Assembly: GCA_035571515.1 (NCBI GenBank)
Contig: DATNCQ010000214.1
Coordinates: forward strand, 62,001 to 126,000
Reading direction: 5' to 3'
DNA from: Gp6-AA40 sp035571515
GTDB lineage: Bacteria > Acidobacteriota > Vicinamibacteria > Vicinamibacterales > UBA2999
DNA length: 64,000 nucleotides
Within the stretch, counting starts at the first letter, position 1, and every line of letters begins with the position of its first letter. Below the pieces are notes generated by a model. It did no database searches and had not been told where the DNA came from. It worked only from the letters and a program-made list of their open reading frames with translations. Both the position numbers and the translations under genes were made by a program. Shown here piece by piece: positions 1 through 6,939 of this stretch.

Positions 1-186
1 GCCGCGCTCGACGTCTTCGACGAGGAGCCGCTGCCGCCCGATCACCCGCTGCGCCGGCTCGAGAACGCGCTGCTGACACCGCACCTCGGCTACGTGACGA
101 CGGAAAACTACCGGCTGGCGTACGGCGAGGCGGTCGAGGACATTCGCGCGTTCCTCGCGGGTGCGCCCGTGCGGGTGATTGCGTGA
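1..186 (+). CDS. D-2-hydroxyacid dehydrogenase, C-terminal end (5' truncated by window)
   Basis: Only the last 61 codons are present. The reading frame is open from base 1 to TGA at 184-186. The residues DVFDEEPLPPDHPLRRL followed by LLTPHLGYVT are the conserved tail of NAD-dependent D-2-hydroxyacid dehydrogenases (the phosphoglycerate dehydrogenase/glyoxylate reductase family), with the catalytic-region histidine in 'TPHLG'. The stop overlaps the GTG start of the next gene by 4 bp (GTGA), so the two are translationally coupled. The substrate cannot be told from this fragment. The following dehydrogenase and organic acid carrier suggest a hydroxy-acid catabolic cluster; that is inference. Confidence 0.85.
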   Translation, partial: AALDVFDEEPLPPDHPLRRLENALLTPHLGYVTTENYRLAYGEAVEDIRAFLAGAPVRVIA

Positions 187-1268
187 ACCTCGTCGTCCTG
201 CCCGGGGATGGTATCGGCCCCGACATCGTCGACGCCACGCTGCGGGTGCTCGAGACGGTCGCGCGGGTCGTGTCGCTCGACCTGGCGTTTGATGTTCGAT
301 CGATCGGACAGGCATCGCTGCGGTCGGCGGGCACGACGTTGCCCTCGTCCGTCCTCGACGCCTGCAGTCGGGCGGACGGGATCGTCCTCGGCCCGGTGTC
401 GACCGCCGAGTACCCGCCGCGCGCCGAGGGCGGCATCAACGTCTCGGCCGAGCTCCGCATCGAGCTGGACCTGTTTGCCAACGTGCGCCCGAGCCGCACG
501 CGCGACGGCCTCGCGCACTGGGGCCGGACGCCGATGGATCTGGTCATCGTCCGCGAGAACACCGAGGGCTTCTACGCCGACCGCAACATGCATCGGGGGA
601 GCGGCGAGCTGATGCCGACGCCAGACCTGGCGCTCTCGATCCGCAAGATCTCGGCGCCGGCGTCCGCGCGCATCGCCCGCGCGGCGTTCGAGCTGGCCGC
701 GGCGCGGCGGCGGCACGTCACCGCCGTGCACAAGTCCAACGTCCTTGCCGTAACGGAAGGGCTCTTCCTGCGCGAGGTGCGCGCGGTGGCGAACGATCAT
801 CCGCACGTGACCTACGACGAACAGCTCGTGGACTCGATGGCCGCGCTCCTCGTCCGCGACGCCGCGCGCTTCGACGTCATCGTGACGACCAACATGTTCG
901 GCGACATCCTGTCGGATGAAGCGGCGGAGCTGTCCGGCAGCCTCGGGCTGGCGGCGTCGATCAACGCCGGGGAGCGCCACTGCATGGCGCAGGCGCAGCA
1001 CGGTTCGGCGCCGGACATCCAGGGGCAGGACAAGGCCAACCCGATCTCGCTGATCCTCTCGGCGGCGATGCTCCTCGACTGGCTCGGTCGCCGGCACCAC
1101 GACGAGAGCCTCGTCGCCGCGGCGCGCATCATCGAGACATCGGTGGACGCGGCGCTGCGGAACCCGGCGACGCGCACGTTCGATCTCGGCGGTCCACTCG
1201 GTACCACCGCGTTCACGGCGGAGCTGTGCGGAGACATCGGTCGCCGTGGAGAAGGAGGAGTGGGATGA
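183..1268 (+). CDS. Isocitrate/isopropylmalate dehydrogenase family protein
   Basis: A 361-residue cytosolic oxidoreductase of the beta-decarboxylating dehydrogenase family (isocitrate, 3-isopropylmalate and tartrate dehydrogenases). The N-terminal PGDGIGPDIV, the central VRENTEGFYADR, and the metal-binding stretch NMFGDILSDEAAELSGSLG are all intact, followed by HGSAPDIQGQDKANP in the cofactor region. Length is normal for the family. Members oxidise a 2-hydroxyacid with NAD(P)+ and usually decarboxylate it. Coupling to a D-2-hydroxyacid dehydrogenase and a downstream MHS transporter argues for a catabolic role (for example a tartrate/malate-like substrate) rather than leucine synthesis, since no leuC/leuD is adjacent. 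The exact substrate is not resolved. Start is the GTG overlapping the preceding stop. Confidence 0.88.
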   Translation: MNLVVLPGDGIGPDIVDATLRVLETVARVVSLDLAFDVRSIGQASLRSAGTTLPSSVLDACSRADGIVLGPVSTAEYPPRAEGGINVSAELRIELDLFANVRPSRTRDGLAHWGRTPMDLVIVRENTEGFYADRNMHRGSGELMPTPDLALSIRKISAPASARIARAAFELAAARRRHVTAVHKSNVLAVTEGLFLREVRAVANDHPHVTYDEQLVDSMAALLVRDAARFDVIVTTNMFGDILSDEAAELSGSLGLAASINAGERHCMAQAQHGSAPDIQGQDKANPISLILSAAMLLDWLGRRHHDESLVAAARIIETSVDAALRNPATRTFDLGGPLGTTAFTAELCGDIGRRGEGGVG

Positions 1269-1279
1269 AGGGCTCGCCG

Positions 1280-1360
1280 GTCGCACGTGAGCCCTGGCGC
1301 AGGCGACCTGTCCGCCGAAGCCAGCGCTCTGAGTCGCACGTGAGCCTTGGCGAAGGCGGA
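1280..1360 (+). repeat. Degenerate direct/inverted repeat in the spacer
   Basis: A 26-bp direct repeat with two mismatches occupies 1280-1305 and 1333-1358 (beginning GTCGCACGTGAGCC). Between the copies lies TCCGCCGAAG, which pairs with GGCGGA at 1355-1360. A related string (GTCCGCCGAAGC...GCGAAGGCGGA) recurs at 15731-15789 inside a coding region, so this is a dispersed repeat and not unique spacer. It supplies what looks like a Shine-Dalgarno (AAGGCGGA) before the transporter gene. Confidence 0.55.
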
Positions 1361-1366
1361 TACAAT
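1361..1366 (+). promoter_or_regulatory. TACAAT -10 hexamer placed for a leaderless start
   Basis: TACAAT lies 7 nt before GTG 1374. The same geometry (TANNNT, 6-7 nt, start codon) is seen before six other genes here, which favours GTG 1374 as the start of the transporter. No convincing -35 was found. Confidence 0.4.
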
Positions 1367-1373
1367 GGCGCGC

Positions 1374-2684
1374 GTGACTGATACCGCCGCGACCCTCCGC
1401 ACCGACCGCGCCGTCCGCCGACATCAGCTCCGGGCCGTCGTCTCGGCCACCGTCGGCACCACCATCGAGTGGTACGACTTCTTTCTCTACGGGGTGGCGG
1501 CCGCGGCCGTGTTCCCGCAGAAGTTCTTTCCGGGTTCCGATCCGTTCGTCGCCACCATGCTGTCGTTCACGACGTTCTTCGTCGGCTTCGTCGCGCGTCC
1601 GATCGGGGCGGCGATCTTCGGCCACTTCGGCGACCGCATCGGCCGCAAGAAGCTCCTCGTCTTCACGATGATCGTCATGGGCGCCTCGACGATGGCGGTG
1701 GGCCTGACGCCGTCGTACGAGGTGATTGGCATCTGGGGCGCCGTGTTCCTCACGCTCGGCCGCATCCTGCAGGGGCTGGCGATTGGCGGCCAGTGGAGCG
1801 GCTCGGTGCTGATGGCGGCCGAGTGGACCGACCCGAACCGGCGCGGCTTCACCACGAGCTTCGCGCAGATGGGCGCGCCGGCCGGCATGGTGCTCGCCAA
1901 CGGGGCGCTCGCGCTGATGACCGGCCTCACGTCCGACCAGGGGTTTCTCGACTGGGGATGGCGCATCCCGTTTCTCGCCAGCGTCGCGCTGGTGATCACC
2001 GGGTTCTACATCCGCGCGGGCGTCCACGAGACGCCGGTGTTCGAGGAGCTGAAGAAGACCGGCGCCATCGTCAAGGCGCCGCTCGTCGAGGTGCTGCGCA
2101 ACAACGGCAAGGAAGTGGCGCTGTCGGCGCTCCTGCGGACCAGCCAGCAGGTGTGCTTCTACATCTTCACCACCTACGTCATCACGTATGGAACGACCGT
2201 GCTCGGCTTCGGCCGCGGCCTCGTCCTCAACATGGTGATGGCGATGGCGCTCGTGTCGTGCTTCGCCAACCCGCTGTTCGGCCACCTGTCGGACCTGTAT
2301 GGGCGGCGCACGATCACCGCGATCGGCTGCACGATCATGATCGTCTTCCCGTTCGTGTACTTCGGGTTGCTCGACACGAAATCGCTGCCGCTCGTGTTCC
2401 TGGCGATCCTGATCTCGAACCCGATCCAGGACCTCCAGTACGGGCCGCAGGCGGCGTACATCGCGGAAAGCTTTCCCGCGTCGGTCCGCTACAGCGGGTC
2501 GGCGCTCGGCTATCAGCTGGCGTCGATTACCGCGGGTGGTCCCGCGCCGTTGATCGCGACGCTGCTCCTGCGGGAGTACGGCACCTCGACGGCGATCGCG
2601 TGGTACATCTCGATCTGCTCGGTGATCAGCCTCATCTGCGTGTTCCTGCTGAAGGAACATCGTGGCGAGCGGGACCACCAGTAG
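1374..2684 (+). CDS. MFS transporter, metabolite:H+ symporter (MHS) family
   Basis: About 436 residues, a 12-helix major facilitator of the MHS group (ProP, ShiA and KgtP relatives), in the inner membrane. The diagnostic N-terminal GTTIEWYDFFLYG is present, as is the loop 2-3 motif GHFGDRIGRKKLL (and its second-half copy GHLSDLYGRRT). Family members import dicarboxylates, shikimate or betaines with protons. Upstream dehydrogenases suggest an organic acid substrate. Start choice: TTG 1347 and ATG 1365 are in frame, but ATG 1365 overlaps a TACAAT hexamer and the apparent ribosome site belongs to a repeat, so GTG 1374 is preferred. The start is uncertain, the family is not. Confidence 0.85.
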   Translation: MTDTAATLRTDRAVRRHQLRAVVSATVGTTIEWYDFFLYGVAAAAVFPQKFFPGSDPFVATMLSFTTFFVGFVARPIGAAIFGHFGDRIGRKKLLVFTMIVMGASTMAVGLTPSYEVIGIWGAVFLTLGRILQGLAIGGQWSGSVLMAAEWTDPNRRGFTTSFAQMGAPAGMVLANGALALMTGLTSDQGFLDWGWRIPFLASVALVITGFYIRAGVHETPVFEELKKTGAIVKAPLVEVLRNNGKEVALSALLRTSQQVCFYIFTTYVITYGTTVLGFGRGLVLNMVMAMALVSCFANPLFGHLSDLYGRRTITAIGCTIMIVFPFVYFGLLDTKSLPLVFLAILISNPIQDLQYGPQAAYIAESFPASVRYSGSALGYQLASITAGGPAPLIATLLLREYGTSTAIAWYISICSVISLICVFLLKEHRGERDHQ

Positions 2685-2719
2685 CGCGGCCCCGGGCCGC
2701 GGCGCTGGTGGGTGGGCAG

Positions 2720-2856
2720 TTGGTCGTTGGTGGTTGGTCGTTGGTGGAAGTCTTCGGGTTACGAACGTAGAGGCCGACCTTTCGGCCTTGATGTCGGGCG
2801 TGGGACCCAGTTCTCAGCGAGAAACCACCAACGACTAACGACCAACGACCAACGAC
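2720..2856. repeat. Inverted pair of 7-bp tandem repeats between convergent genes
   Basis: 2720-2747 is four tandem heptamers of TTGGTCG/TTGGTGG. 2824-2856 is the reverse-complement array (CCACCAA, CGACTAA, CGACCAA, CGACCAA, CGACC). About 76 bp separate them, containing a small hairpin-like stretch (GTAGAGGCCGACC...). The pair sits exactly between the convergent transporter and hydrolase genes and could fold as a long hairpin acting as a two-way terminator, although no T-tract is present. Confidence 0.7.
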
Positions 2857-2857
2857 C

Positions 2858-3775
2858 CTACGCCGCCCGTTTCCGCCAGTAGCGGACCAGCCCCCGCCAG
2901 TTGAACTCCAGCGGCCCGACGACCTCGAGCGGTCCGAACTCGTCTTCCACGCCCGCGCTGCGGATGTACGCGATCACGTCCGCCCTGAAGCGCTCGTACT
3001 TCGCTTCGTCCGGCAGATCGCTCTCGATGGCGCGGCTGGCCATCTCCGCGACATCGCGCAGGCTCGTCTCGAGGTGATCGAGATGATCGCTGACGCCGCT
3101 GTAGGGCCCGAAGTGGGTGATGAAGACGATCTCCGGCCGCCACGCGCGCAGCGTCGCGATGCTCTGGCGCCAGGCCTCGAGGTCGACGTCGGGCGGCGGC
3201 GTCGGCGGCAGCGTGAACACCTGTGACGTGAAGCGGGTGCCCGCGGTGTCGCCCGCCCACGCGATGCCGCTCTGCCCGTCGAAGTAACTGACGTGATGCG
3301 ATGCGTGGCCCGGCGTGTAGCGCACGTCGAAGGGATGGCCGCCGGCGACGATCTGATTGCGCTCGCCGAGCACCTGCAGGTTCGACTGCGGCACCGGCAG
3401 GACCTTGCCCCAGAGGCGCGCGACGCCCTCCTCGCCCCACAACTGGTTGGCGCTGTTGACCACCTTCGACGGGTCGACCATGTGCGGCGCGCCTTTCTCG
3501 TGCACGAAGACCCGAATCTTCGGGTTCTCCTGGACGAGCAGGCCCGTACCGCCCGCGTGATCGAGGTGGATGTGCGTGAGGAGGATGGACTCGATGTCGG
3601 CGACGCGGATGCCCTGCGCCATCAGCAGCGCGCGCAGCGTCTCGATGCACGACCCGGGACCGGGATCGACGAGCACGACGCCGGCGTCGCTGCCGTAGAC
3701 GCCGGTCGCGATGGCCCGCGGCGTATCGCAGAAGTTCAGATCGACATAGGAAATATCGGCGACGATGAACGGCAC
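2858..3775 (-). CDS. MBL-fold metallo-hydrolase
   Basis: A 305-residue metallo-beta-lactamase-fold protein. The metal signature THIHLDH is at residues 67-73, with further ligands in YTPGHASHH and the acidic WAGDTAG; THFGPYSG near residue 220 supplies the last histidine. A dinuclear zinc hydrolase of the glyoxalase II-like group is likely, with no signal peptide, so cytosolic. The substrate is not identifiable. Start is GTG 3775, which has TAGACT 6 nt upstream (leaderless geometry). It ends just before an inverted heptamer array. It is transcribed in the same direction as the M48 gene, with about 28 bp between. Confidence 0.85.
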   Translation of the reverse strand: MPFIVADISYVDLNFCDTPRAIATGVYGSDAGVVLVDPGPGSCIETLRALLMAQGIRVADIESILLTHIHLDHAGGTGLLVQENPKIRVFVHEKGAPHMVDPSKVVNSANQLWGEEGVARLWGKVLPVPQSNLQVLGERNQIVAGGHPFDVRYTPGHASHHVSYFDGQSGIAWAGDTAGTRFTSQVFTLPPTPPPDVDLEAWRQSIATLRAWRPEIVFITHFGPYSGVSDHLDHLETSLRDVAEMASRAIESDLPDEAKYERFRADVIAYIRSAGVEDEFGPLEVVGPLEFNWRGLVRYWRKRAA

Positions 3776-3781
3776 CTCGCG

Positions 3782-3787
3782 AGTCTA
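3782..3787 (-). promoter_or_regulatory. TAGACT -10 hexamer, leaderless geometry
   Basis: Read on the minus strand, TAGACT lies 6 nt before GTG 3775. The string TAGACTCGCG before a GTG start is repeated almost exactly at 36136 on the other strand. No Shine-Dalgarno is visible. Confidence 0.4.
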
Positions 3788-3803
3788 TCGCAGGCAGGAG
3801 AGG

Positions 3804-4646
3804 CTACAGGCGCGCCCGGACGGCGCGGAACGCGGCCGTGTCGCGCACAGGCTGCCTCGCCGGAGCGGCGCGGCGGCGCAGGCGTGCCGCCGCGGCGGAC
3901 AGCTGTGCGATGCGATCCTCCGGCGACGGGTGGGTCGAGAAGAACACCTCCACCGCGCCCGGGTCGCGCTTCGACTCGCGGCGCAGCACGTCGAACAGGT
4001 CGATCATCCCGTGCGGGTCCCATCCCGCCTTCGTCATGATGTCCAGCCCGACGCGGTCCGCCTCGCGCTCGTCGTCGCGGCTGAATTTCAGGAACACGCC
4101 GTTGGCCATCATCGCGCCGGCGGCCTGCGCGGTGCCCGCGCCGCCGACGTTGCCGAGCATCGCGCCCAGCAGCCCGAGGCTCCAGTTGGCGAGCAGCGTC
4201 TTCGTCAGCTGATCGGCGGCGTGCCGCTGCGCGATGTGCGCAATCTCGTGCGCCAGCGCCCCCGCGACCTGCGACTCGCTGCCCGCGGCGCGCAGCACGC
4301 CGCGATTGATCCAGACGGGACCGCCCGGCAGCGAGAACGCATTGATCTCGGAGGCGTCGGCCACCTGGAAGGAGTACGGATATTTCGCGCCGGGCGCCGC
4401 CGCGGCCAGGCGCTGGCCGAGGCGCGTGACGTAGGCCGTCACCTGCGGATCGCGCACCTCCTTCATCTGCTTGCGGAGCTGCGCGTTCTCCGCGCGCCCG
4501 ATGGCGATTTCCTGCGGAACGGAAATGAGCGTGATGCCCGCGAGCGCGAAGAGGTGGGCCGGCTGAAGCCGGCCCCTACGCCCACTCGGAGGGGCCGCCT
4601 CTAGGCGGCCCTCATACGCGCGGGGTCGGGGCCGCCGGCATTTCAT
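3804..4646 (-). CDS. M48 family zinc metallopeptidase (start uncertain)
   Basis: Zinc peptidase of the BepA/Oma1-like M48 group, expected in the periplasm. The catalytic site is LAHEIAHIAQRHAADQ, and the third ligand is in SRDDEREADRVGLD. The N-terminal family signature PQEIAIGRAENAQ followed by DPQVTAYVTRLGQRLA is intact. Oddity: the natural signal peptide and start are missing. Upstream of LFALAGITLISVPQEI the frame runs through a dual-hairpin repeat (4556-4611), and no ATG, GTG or TTG exists between the YihY stop and the mature domain. The nearest in-frame start is ATG 4646, inside yihY. Either the repeat has replaced the signal peptide, or an unusual start is used. The catalytic domain itself looks functional. 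Confidence 0.8.
   Translation of the reverse strand: MKCRRPRPRAYEGRLEAAPPSGRRGRLQPAHLFALAGITLISVPQEIAIGRAENAQLRKQMKEVRDPQVTAYVTRLGQRLAAAAPGAKYPYSFQVADASEINAFSLPGGPVWINRGVLRAAGSESQVAGALAHEIAHIAQRHAADQLTKTLLANWSLGLLGAMLGNVGGAGTAQAAGAMMANGVFLKFSRDDEREADRVGLDIMTKAGWDPHGMIDLFDVLRRESKRDPGAVEVFFSTHPSPEDRIAQLSAAAARLRRRAAPARQPVRDTAAFRAVRARL
4556..4611. repeat. Dual-hairpin repeat element between yihY and the M48 gene
   Basis: Hairpin 1 is GGGCCGGCTGAAGCCGGCCC (4556-4575), followed by CCTACG. Hairpin 2 is GGGCCGCCTCTAGGCGGCCC (4592-4611). It belongs to the dispersed family seen at 9853, 19211, 22885, 24428, 34574, 45350 and 62081. Here it lies where the start and signal peptide of the M48 gene should be. 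Confidence 0.75.
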
Positions 4647-5493
4647 CCGGGCGATGACGCCGGAGACGAGCGTAGGCAGCGGTGAACTCAACGCCGTACA
4701 TCAGGATAACGGACGAAATGTAAATCCACAGCAGAAAGACGACGACGGCGGCAATGGATCCCTGGATGAAGGCGAGCCGCGAGTTGCGGGCGATGTACCA
4801 GGAAAAGCCGTCGAAGGCGAGGCGCCAGAGCGCGCCGGTCAGCGCCGCGCCCACCCAGACGTCGCGGAACCGGGTCTTCGCGTTCGGGATGAAGTAGAAG
4901 ACGAGGCCGACGCCGAAGATGAGGATGATCGTCGCCGCGTAGCGGAACGTCCACGTCTGCAGCGCCTGCAGCCAGTTGAACCGCAGGAGCATCACGCCGA
5001 ACCACGACGCCTCCGCCACCTGGATCGCGGTGACCAGGATCAGGCCGACAACCATCACGAGCCCGGCGGCGACGAGCATCAGGAACGACACCATGCGGTG
5101 CTTGAGGAAGCTGCGCTGCTTCTCGACGCCCCACGCCTCGTTGACGGCGCTCGTGATGGCGCCGAAGACGCCGAGCGACGACCAGATCAGCGCCAGGCTG
5201 CCGGCGACGCCCACCTGGATGCGCGTCTGGCGGAAGGCATCGAGCTGCGAGGCGACGAAGTCGAGCCGCGTCGGAAAGTAACGGAAGACAAAGGTGAGGA
5301 CGGCGAGCCGCTGCTCCTCGCTGGCGGTCACCGACCCGAGCAGCGAGATGATGAGCAGGAGAAAGGGAAAGAGCGAGAGGAGCGCGTAGTACGCGATGGA
5401 CGCTGCGTGCGTGAGGTCGTTGCTGTTGACGAGCTCGACCAGCCCACGCCAGGCGGCGCGGCCTGTCAAGCGGAGCTCCTCCGACGGAGTCAC
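4612..5493 (-). CDS. YihY/virulence factor BrkB family inner membrane protein
   Basis: A 293-residue polytopic protein with the family opening AASIAYYALLSLFPFLLLIISLLG, then about six hydrophobic helices. The central LALIWSSLGVFGAITSAVNEAWGVE and the late YFIPNAKTRFRDVWVGA are hallmark YihY segments. Length matches the family (280-300). Its biochemical role is unsettled; the old RNase BN label is wrong for this family. The stop (TGA) abuts the dual-hairpin element. The GTG start is preceded by CATAAT 5 nt upstream and by a hairpin-forming heptamer array. Confidence 0.88.
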   Translation of the reverse strand: MTPSEELRLTGRAAWRGLVELVNSNDLTHAASIAYYALLSLFPFLLLIISLLGSVTASEEQRLAVLTFVFRYFPTRLDFVASQLDAFRQTRIQVGVAGSLALIWSSLGVFGAITSAVNEAWGVEKQRSFLKHRMVSFLMLVAAGLVMVVGLILVTAIQVAEASWFGVMLLRFNWLQALQTWTFRYAATIILIFGVGLVFYFIPNAKTRFRDVWVGAALTGALWRLAFDGFSWYIARNSRLAFIQGSIAAVVVFLLWIYISSVILMYGVEFTAAYARLRRHRPDEMPAAPTPRV

Positions 5494-5503
5494 GGCCGAT
5501 TAT

Positions 5504-5601
5504 GGCTCAGGGCTCACGGCTGAGGGGCTCATCGGGCTTGAGGCTCAAGCCCAAGCCAAAGGGCGCGAGCCCCCTGAGCGTTGAGTCTTGAGCCCTGAGC
5601 C
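5504..5601. repeat. Nested inverted repeat built of 7-bp units
   Basis: GGCTCAGGGCTCA (5504-5516) pairs perfectly with TGAGCCCTGAGCC (5589-5601). Inside is a perfect palindrome GGGCTTGAGGCTCAAGCCC (5534-5552). The arms are tandem heptamers (GGCTCAG, GGCTCAC, GGCTGAG; and TTGAGTC, TTGAGCC, CTGAGCC). It fills the spacer between the YtxH-like gene and yihY, both on the minus strand. Confidence 0.7.
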
Positions 5602-5621
5602 TGAGCCTGCCGGGTGCCCGA

Positions 5622-6035
5622 CTACGAACGGCCGAAGTCGGTCGTTCCGCTGTTACCGCCGTAGTTGCCGCCCGTCGTGCCGCCCGAGCCGTAGTTGCTG
5701 CCCGTGCTGCCCGAGCTGTAGCTGCTGCCGGTGGTGCCGCTCGCGTAGCTGCGTGCTTCGTCGGCGCCGCGGCTGACCGCATCGCGCGCCTTGTCGACCA
5801 TCTCGCGCCCGCGCTCGGCCCACGTGCCGGCCGTCTCCGACGCCTTCTTGTACTGCTCCGACGCGGCGTTGCCCCACGTGCGCGCCTGTTCGCCCAGCGC
5901 GCCGCGCAGCTCCGAGCCCGCCTTCGGCGCAAGCAGCATCCCGAGGCCGGCGCCCAGCACCGTGCCCGTCAACAGGCCCATCATGAACCCGCCGCCGCTG
6001 CTTTCGTTGTCATACCGATCAAAGCTGTCCGCCAT
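5622..6035 (-). CDS. YtxH domain-containing small membrane-anchored protein
   Basis: A 137-residue protein. A glycine-rich hydrophobic segment (FMMGLLTGTVLGAGLGMLLAPKAGSELR) is followed by an amphipathic helical region and a Gly/Ser/Thr-rich low-complexity tail. The 'LGMLLAPKSG' pattern defines YtxH/gas-vesicle-like stress proteins. ATG 6035 was chosen because GGGAGGAG lies 7-8 nt upstream; an upstream in-frame start at 6062 lacks this. Probably a membrane-associated stress protein, function unknown. It lies beside two similar small envelope genes. Confidence 0.75.
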   Translation of the reverse strand: MADSFDRYDNESSGGGFMMGLLTGTVLGAGLGMLLAPKAGSELRGALGEQARTWGNAASEQYKKASETAGTWAERGREMVDKARDAVSRGADEARSYASGTTGSSYSSGSTGSNYGSGGTTGGNYGGNSGTTDFGRS

Positions 6036-6085
6036 TGTGTTGCTCCTCCCTGTGTAGGCCATAACGTTCGAAGTTCAAGGTCCCG

Positions 6086-6511
6086 TCAAGCGTGTTCCGC
6101 GCGCCGGCTGTGATGAAAGAACCCGTCCACCGCCGCGCGCGCGGTGTGCACGAGTGTGAGAACGCGGTTGACGCGCGACGACACCGAGGAGCGCACGCGC
6201 CCCGCCGTCTCGTCGACGCGATCCATGGTGGTGCGAATCGCCGCATCGACGCGCTCGGTCCGGTTGCTGACCCGCGCGGTGACCTCCTTGACGTCGAGCA
6301 GGATCGTGTCGACGCGCGTCATCAGCGTATTCACCCTGGCGACGAGCGGCGCAATCTGCCGGGCTTCGATCTCCTGCACGGTGCGCATCGTCTGCCCGTA
6401 GAGGCGATAGGCCATCACCCCGACGCCAACCAACAAGAGCGCTTCAAGGACGCTGACGGCGGCCATGATGCCGAGCAGCAGATTTGTCGTGTCCAGATTC
6501 CCTGCATTCAT
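6086..6511 (-). CDS. DUF948-like membrane protein with coiled-coil region
   Basis: A 141-residue protein with one N-terminal transmembrane helix (about residues 11-36, LLLGIMAAVSVLEALLLVGVGVMAYRLYG), then a long heptad-rich helix with repeated R-V/T-N-R-V-D motifs (VNTLMTRVDTILLDVKEVTARVSNRTERVD). This is the layout of DUF948 proteins, which usually occur next to YtxH genes, as here. Likely a cytoplasmic-face or periplasmic coiled coil anchored in the inner membrane. No enzymatic motif is visible. Confidence 0.65.
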   Translation of the reverse strand: MNAGNLDTTNLLLGIMAAVSVLEALLLVGVGVMAYRLYGQTMRTVQEIEARQIAPLVARVNTLMTRVDTILLDVKEVTARVSNRTERVDAAIRTTMDRVDETAGRVRSSVSSRVNRVLTLVHTARAAVDGFFHHSRRAEHA

Positions 6512-6524
6512 ACCGTGGCTCGCG

Positions 6525-6791
6525 TCAGTGCGACGTACGGGGACCGGCGTAGGACGACTGCGACCGCGCCGCGTTGAACTCGTTCACCGCGCGGATGCCG
6601 TCGTTGGCCATCGCCCCGAGCTTTTCGATCGTTCCCTGGAACTTGCCGAATTCGCGCCGGAGATCGTCGACGGCGGGCTCGAGCTTGCTGCGCAGCTGAT
6701 GCCCGCGATCCGTAAAGAAGAGGTAACTCACCGCGGCGCCTGCCACCGCACCGATAATTGCGCCTGCTGCCATCACTCGAGACTCGTTCAC
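6525..6791 (-). CDS. YtxH-like small membrane protein
   Basis: An 88-residue protein with an N-terminal glycine/alanine-rich helix (VMAAGAIIGAVAGAAVSYLFFTDRGHQLR) and an amphipathic helix after it, the YtxH plan. GTG 6791 was chosen: AAGGAGGGG lies 5 nt upstream. A longer frame to 6887 would read through a heptamer repeat array and is rejected. It is 13 bp from the DUF948-like gene and on the same strand, so probably an operon. Function unknown. Confidence 0.65.
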   Translation of the reverse strand: MNESRVMAAGAIIGAVAGAAVSYLFFTDRGHQLRSKLEPAVDDLRREFGKFQGTIEKLGAMANDGIRAVNEFNAARSQSSYAGPRTSH

Positions 6792-6862
6792 ACGCCCCTC
6801 CTTCGTTTGGCCCAGCGGTATCCGACTTCCAAAACGGGTGCCACCTGTTTGAAAAGGCCCAG

Positions 6863-6939
6863 ATTCCAAATCCGAAATCCCAACCACCGGGTCAATTGGT
6901 TTGCGGTTTGGGGTTCGTCGTCTGGGTTTTCGGATTTCC
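6863..6939. repeat. Two opposed 7-bp repeat arrays overlapping the 3' end of the MlaD-like gene
   Basis: 6863-6883 is three heptamers ATTCCAA, ATCCGAA, ATCCCAA. 6898-6939 is six heptamers in the opposite sense (GGTTTGC, GGTTTGG, GGTTCGT, CGTCTGG, GTTTTCG, GATTTCC). The second array is translated as the last residues of the MlaD-like protein (NPKTQTTNPKPQTN), so the array has been recruited into the coding sequence. Confidence 0.6.

Noticed and set aside
108..2678. 856-codon open frame on the minus strand
   Set aside because: It is antisense to two well-supported genes, has an Arg/His/Asp-rich composition typical of shadow frames in GC-rich DNA, and shows no family motif.
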